A DNA stretch of 64,000 nucleotides from Climacium dendroides (Eukaryota; Streptophyta; Bryopsida; Hypnales; Climaciaceae): contig OX467082.1 in the NCBI GenBank assembly GCA_950106755.1, positions 32,736,001 through 32,800,000 of the forward strand, given 5' to 3'. This document shows positions 60,051-64,000 of the stretch, piece after piece; position 1 is the stretch's first letter; each line of letters opens with the position of its first letter. The notes under the pieces were generated by a model. It was not told the origin of the DNA, did not search any database, and worked only from the letters and a program-made list of their open reading frames with translations. Both the position numbers and the translations under genes were made by a program.

Positions 60051-62616
60051 ATGAATTATGTGAAAGATCTATCTAGATACACTTTAATTTATGATGGCAT
60101 TTTATGAAGGCTAATGGATAAGAGGGGATCGTAGTGTGAATAGCTTTAAGGTAGAAGTACCTATATGTGATAACTTAAGTATTTCAGCTTGGAGGATATA
60201 GGAAATTCATTGAGAAATTAAGTTCAATGTGTGCAAACAATAGGCTAAGGGAGAATGTAAAAAAATGATTTTTTTCCAAGAATAAATATTTTACTCAATA
60301 TAAATGTGGATTTTTCATTCGGACCCATTCCGGACTTATAGATTCATCTATTACAATTAGCTTTGGCACTTCTTCCTAAGCAAAAAGGGAAGAGAGATGA
60401 GTAGACCAAGAGGTAGAGCTAGAGAATCTTTTTTGATTAAGGGTACTTGCAACTATTGTTCATAGCCTTTTTTTTACTTATTGAAAAAGTGCCAAGATGA
60501 CAATCATTTAAAATTCGGTGAAGTATTGTATTTCTACATTCATTCATATTCTAGACCAAAAAATACTTTTCAAATATATTCATTTATTTTTCATCCAAAT
60601 TTAGCGACTTCATCCACATTTTAATAGAAATGCAAATTTTTTGCCCCCCAAATTTTTTTGACAAAAAGTAGAAATTTATTTTGAAATGGTGCAATCTAGC
60701 CCTACAGTGCCAAAAAAGAAGGATTATTGTCTACAATAGGTCTCCCTATAAAATCAAGATAGTGAGTGTCCAAAATAGGTATGGTATTTCTACCTTAATT
60801 TTTGTTCTAGAAATTTTTATTTCAATGTCATTTATAGGGATAATTCCCGATATTAATTATGATGCAAGTAAAGCCTCTATTAGTACATTGTCAATTATTG
60901 CATAATATGCAATACGAGCCAATTTGCAAATGGTGAGATAGTAAGTGGGCTTGTGCATGATTCAAGATGGAAAGGTAAAATAAATAGTTATAGTATTTAT
61001 GGCCTCTTTAATAAACTGTATAAACATCTCTTAGTTAGTGCATAGTCCATGCATTATGCATTAATAGAGGTTTGCACTTACAAAACAAATTTAAAACTAA
61101 AGTTAGGTCTGTGATTCAATTTAGAACCAAATGTGCCATATACCTCATGCTAATAGGTTTAAAACATTAGAAAAAGTTGATTTGATATAAGAGCTTGACA
61201 AACATTGTAATGAATATGCCTTCTCGTTATCAAATCTTTGAGTTTCAACTGTTGGATCTTCACTATTGGGATACAAACAAGGAGTAACAACGTTTGTAAG
61301 GATTCATTTGCTCTCCTAAACCACATTTCAATAAAAGAAACATGTTTGTAAGCAACATCTCTTGCAAAAACTATGTTCAAGTATCAAACGTTACTTCCAA
61401 GTTCTTAAGTGATACTTTTGGGGAGTGAAAAAGAGAACCTAAATTCTCTTCTTATGCCAGAAAATGTATGAATAAACTACGAATTTTTAAAGCGTTGAAA
61501 GTAGGTGTACCCCAAATCACATGGTGTCCTTTCATTTTAAGCAAGAATTAGGATTACGGACAGTTTTGCATGCAGATCGATCTGAATCACTTGCAGTTGC
61601 TTGCCTTGCATTGTGTGCATCTCTCTGGTGCCTATGCTGCGACCTTAAAAAGACATTCGTGCAATAAGTCGTATCCTGATTCCAGTTGTATCGTAAACTC
61701 CGATAATTGTGAAGACTAGTAAGCATGGAAGATTGTGTGCCCATTGATTAAGTTGGGTGGTTTGCAGTTTCATTGCTGGATTGAACTCTCGATTGAACTG
61801 TTATCCTCTGAGTGCATTGTCTGTCAGTGGCAATCAAACTCCAAGTAAGTTTAATATGCATTGTTTCTGTGCAGATGTGATACCCTGCAACTCAGTTTGC
61901 GGTGTTGACATTCACAAGCAATGAGCGGGGCGAACCACCGCCGCTTCGTTCGTTGTTCGCTGGTGCCCTCCTGCCGGGGAGAAGAACCGGTTGGATCCAG
62001 AACCGGAGAAAAAAATTGGTAGCACCAGCAACCAATCGGCCGGTGTGCAAAAGCAAATGGCATGCACTGGATACATGTAGTTGCTGTTTTCATGAAATTG
62101 TTAGATTTTAGCTGCCATTTTGAATTCAAAGCTAATACCCGGGTTGTTGAAGACTGCTATGTTTTTGGACAAAGCTCGGGTATGGCTTTAGGATTTGTCT
62201 TGGTGGCCAGCCCTTGCTTTGTCGTCCATGTCTGTCTGATGCAATGAAATTTGGAGTTTAGTTTCAAAATCCGCGTGTCTTTGAAAGAGGAGCATTATAC
62301 TGTAGTCTTTGCAATTGCAGATTTGAAGTCGAAGGAAAGTGTGCAGTAGAGAATTTGATACTAGAGAAAATGAAGTGGGAAATTTTGATAAGGATCAAAG
62401 TGGATGCAACTGGTGCCCTCGGAAAACATTCCGGTTCCTTCTACAAAGAGGAGGCAAAGTACAGGGGCAGCTCTAAAAACATCCTGAAATCTGTTCACAA
62501 CTTGACATTCACAACTCAGTTACGCTAGCTACACTTCTTGTTTGTCATGCAGCTTAGTGCAAAATTAGTCCATCTTCCCCAGTAATGTCGATATTTTTAC
62601 ATGTCACTAGCTTCTG
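60051..62616. other. No recognised gene; AT-rich, then a GC-richer part from ~61,550
   Basis: Frames at 60,681-60,905 (+), 61,159-61,380 (-) and 61,851-62,129 (-) lack recognised motifs. About 61,550-62,616 has higher G+C, like 25,100-26,500, and leads into the shared duplicate at 62,617, so the two regions may derive from one unrecognised element. Confidence 0.4.
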
Positions 62617-63010
62617 AGACGTCCTCTCCATTGTCATTGATCGACCTTCATACAGAACCTCTGATCCTTCCGATCCTCGAGATGAGGCGGTATAATTATA
62701 CAGTATTGAGCTCTGCGAAGTCTGTCCACACGCTGCTCGATCGCCAATTCGCAATGATCGCCACAATTAATTAACGTTACAACAGTAATCGCCACGCGCC
62801 AGTACGTGAACAATTCTGCGTGTACAGACTGCAGTAAGTTACTGGTATTCCAAGGAGTTCAGTTCATACGGGAAACCAATCGACCGGAGATTTTGGAATA
62901 TATATCATTGCCATACATTGCGTCAGTTCAGTTCAGGATTGAGCTTGTAATCCCGCTTGAATTGCAATACTGTATTAATTCCAGGTTGAACCCCATTGAA
63001 ATCAGTTTGT
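62617..63010. repeat. Dispersed duplicate, copy 2 (partner 25,884-26,185)
   Basis: Same orientation as the partner and longer by several insertions (for example around TATAATTATACAG). Shared landmarks are listed at the partner. Confidence 0.8.
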
Positions 63011-63251
63011 TACTACAGTATTTTGTTCCTTGATAACTTTTGCATGCAGTATCCAAATGCCACGTTCTCTGGTGCGTTGAAACCTCCTTCCACTTGCCAA
63101 CAAGAGCAAGTGGAATAGAAAATTGGAATAGAAAAAGTGGAGCAGTCTAGTAATAGAAAATAGGCTCAGTAGCAAAAAGTGGTGGTTTGGGGTGTACCTA
63201 CCTTATCTCCACCTAATTCCTTGCACTTTTCAACCCCCACCTCAACTACAT

Positions 63252-64000
63252 TTAACCCGTATAGTCGCAAGCCGCCTCTTTTCCATAAAAAAAAACACTC
63301 AAAATTGCCATTTCTATAGCAATGAGGAAAAAGGTTTTTTTTGCATATCCAAATGTAGGATCTTGTAGATTAGTTTAAGAATATTTGGTAGAGATTTTAC
63401 AAACTTTGATTGTGTAGATTGCAAGATATTTGTGTTTAAAGTGAAGGAAACAAGTTTTTTGCACCTTGTTCAACTACATTATTTGGCTTTAAACCTTCAT
63501 AATTTATAATTTTTGCTCTATTGATTTTGAATTTATAATTTCATGTGATAAGGAATTGAGTTGAGATTTTAGTAATTTTTTTTAATTTAATATTTATTCA
63601 TTAAAAACTTATTAAATAAAAATAGGTCCAAGATTGAAGGAAAATCTAAATTGTTAATAGCTCTAAGATGGAATTAAAATACACTAATCTCAGCGGTGAG
63701 ACTGTTCTAGCAATAGATCATCTTATTCTTGTGAAACTTTTTTTTTTGAAGAATTGTAAAAATTGAGGTCAGAAATGAATTATACAAGTTATTTTTTCAA
63801 GAAGATGCTCTAATTGCCCCTCAAACCCGGGGGTGCACTACAAAGGAAGTTCATGGGTGAAGAGTGATCAAATTTTGAATCCACTATATTATATTGTAAA
63901 ATTTTATTTTTTTTCTAAGAAAAAAAATATGAATAGATTTTCTTACTTTGAAAGTTTATATTCTGAATTATTGATATTTTTTATGTTAATAATAATTAGT
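63252..64000. mobile_element. Non-autonomous piggyBac-like element, copy F, cut by the window end
   Basis: TTAA at 63,252-63,255 is followed by CCCGTATAGTCGC. The next ~500 bp match the right-hand half of copy C in inverted orientation (GCACCTTGTTCAACTACATT, TTTGTAGATTGCAAGATATTT-like blocks). Its left ~100 bp also resemble copy A. The other end lies outside the window. Confidence 0.75.

Noticed and set aside
1..64000. tRNA or rRNA genes
   Set aside because: None was noticed on either strand by eye; a tRNAscan run would be needed to exclude them.

Overview
The window looks like nuclear DNA of a land plant. The supporting genes are plant-type: a DEAD-box RNA helicase with one phase-1 intron, a two-exon gene for a small mitochondrial complex I protein of the plant ESSS/NDUFB11-like type, and the first exons of a phragmoplast (KIN-12/POK-type) kinesin. 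Genes use GT-AG introns and their exons are much richer in G+C than the AT-rich surroundings. A Tnp2/KDZ-like transposase and piggyBac relics, both unusual in flowering plants, make a bryophyte or other non-seed plant plausible. I cannot name the species.

Layout. 1-2,690 is unrecognised. 2,737-4,454 holds a decayed piggyBac transposase. 5,811-12,900 is AT-rich repeat land. 13,007-15,364 (-) is the intact helicase gene. 17,680-25,028 (-) is a broken Copia retrotransposon with one LTR left. It has been split by a CACTA element (20,518-22,720, flanked by ATG on both sides) and by a ~500-bp element. 27,536-28,537 (-) is the complex I gene. 35,030-35,990 (-) is a kinesin gene fragment whose second exon is split by 317 bp of an ER DnaJ (ERdj3-type) gene. 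37,612-38,657 holds unrecognised broken ORFs. 39,355-46,410 is dense with foldback elements and tandem repeats. 47,001-51,438 (+) is a decayed Tnp2/KDZ-type transposase interrupted by minisatellites. 56,456-56,606 is a perfect 74-bp-arm hairpin. 56,846-57,532 (-) is a possible small secreted-peptide gene, with an 821-bp near-perfect foldback between its ATG and its TATA box.

Repeats tie the window together. A family of roughly 840-950-bp elements is flanked by TTAA and starts with CCC (5,811; 32,385; 45,057; 53,382; 63,252; fragments at 17,587 and probably 34,990). This is the insertion signature of piggyBac, so these look like non-autonomous piggyBac passengers. At least three other foldback/MITE-like families have two or more copies here.

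Only the helicase and the complex I gene look like intact, working genes. The secreted-peptide gene is a candidate. The rest is mostly transposon debris. Exon joins were read by eye from splice sites and reading frame; no database search was possible.
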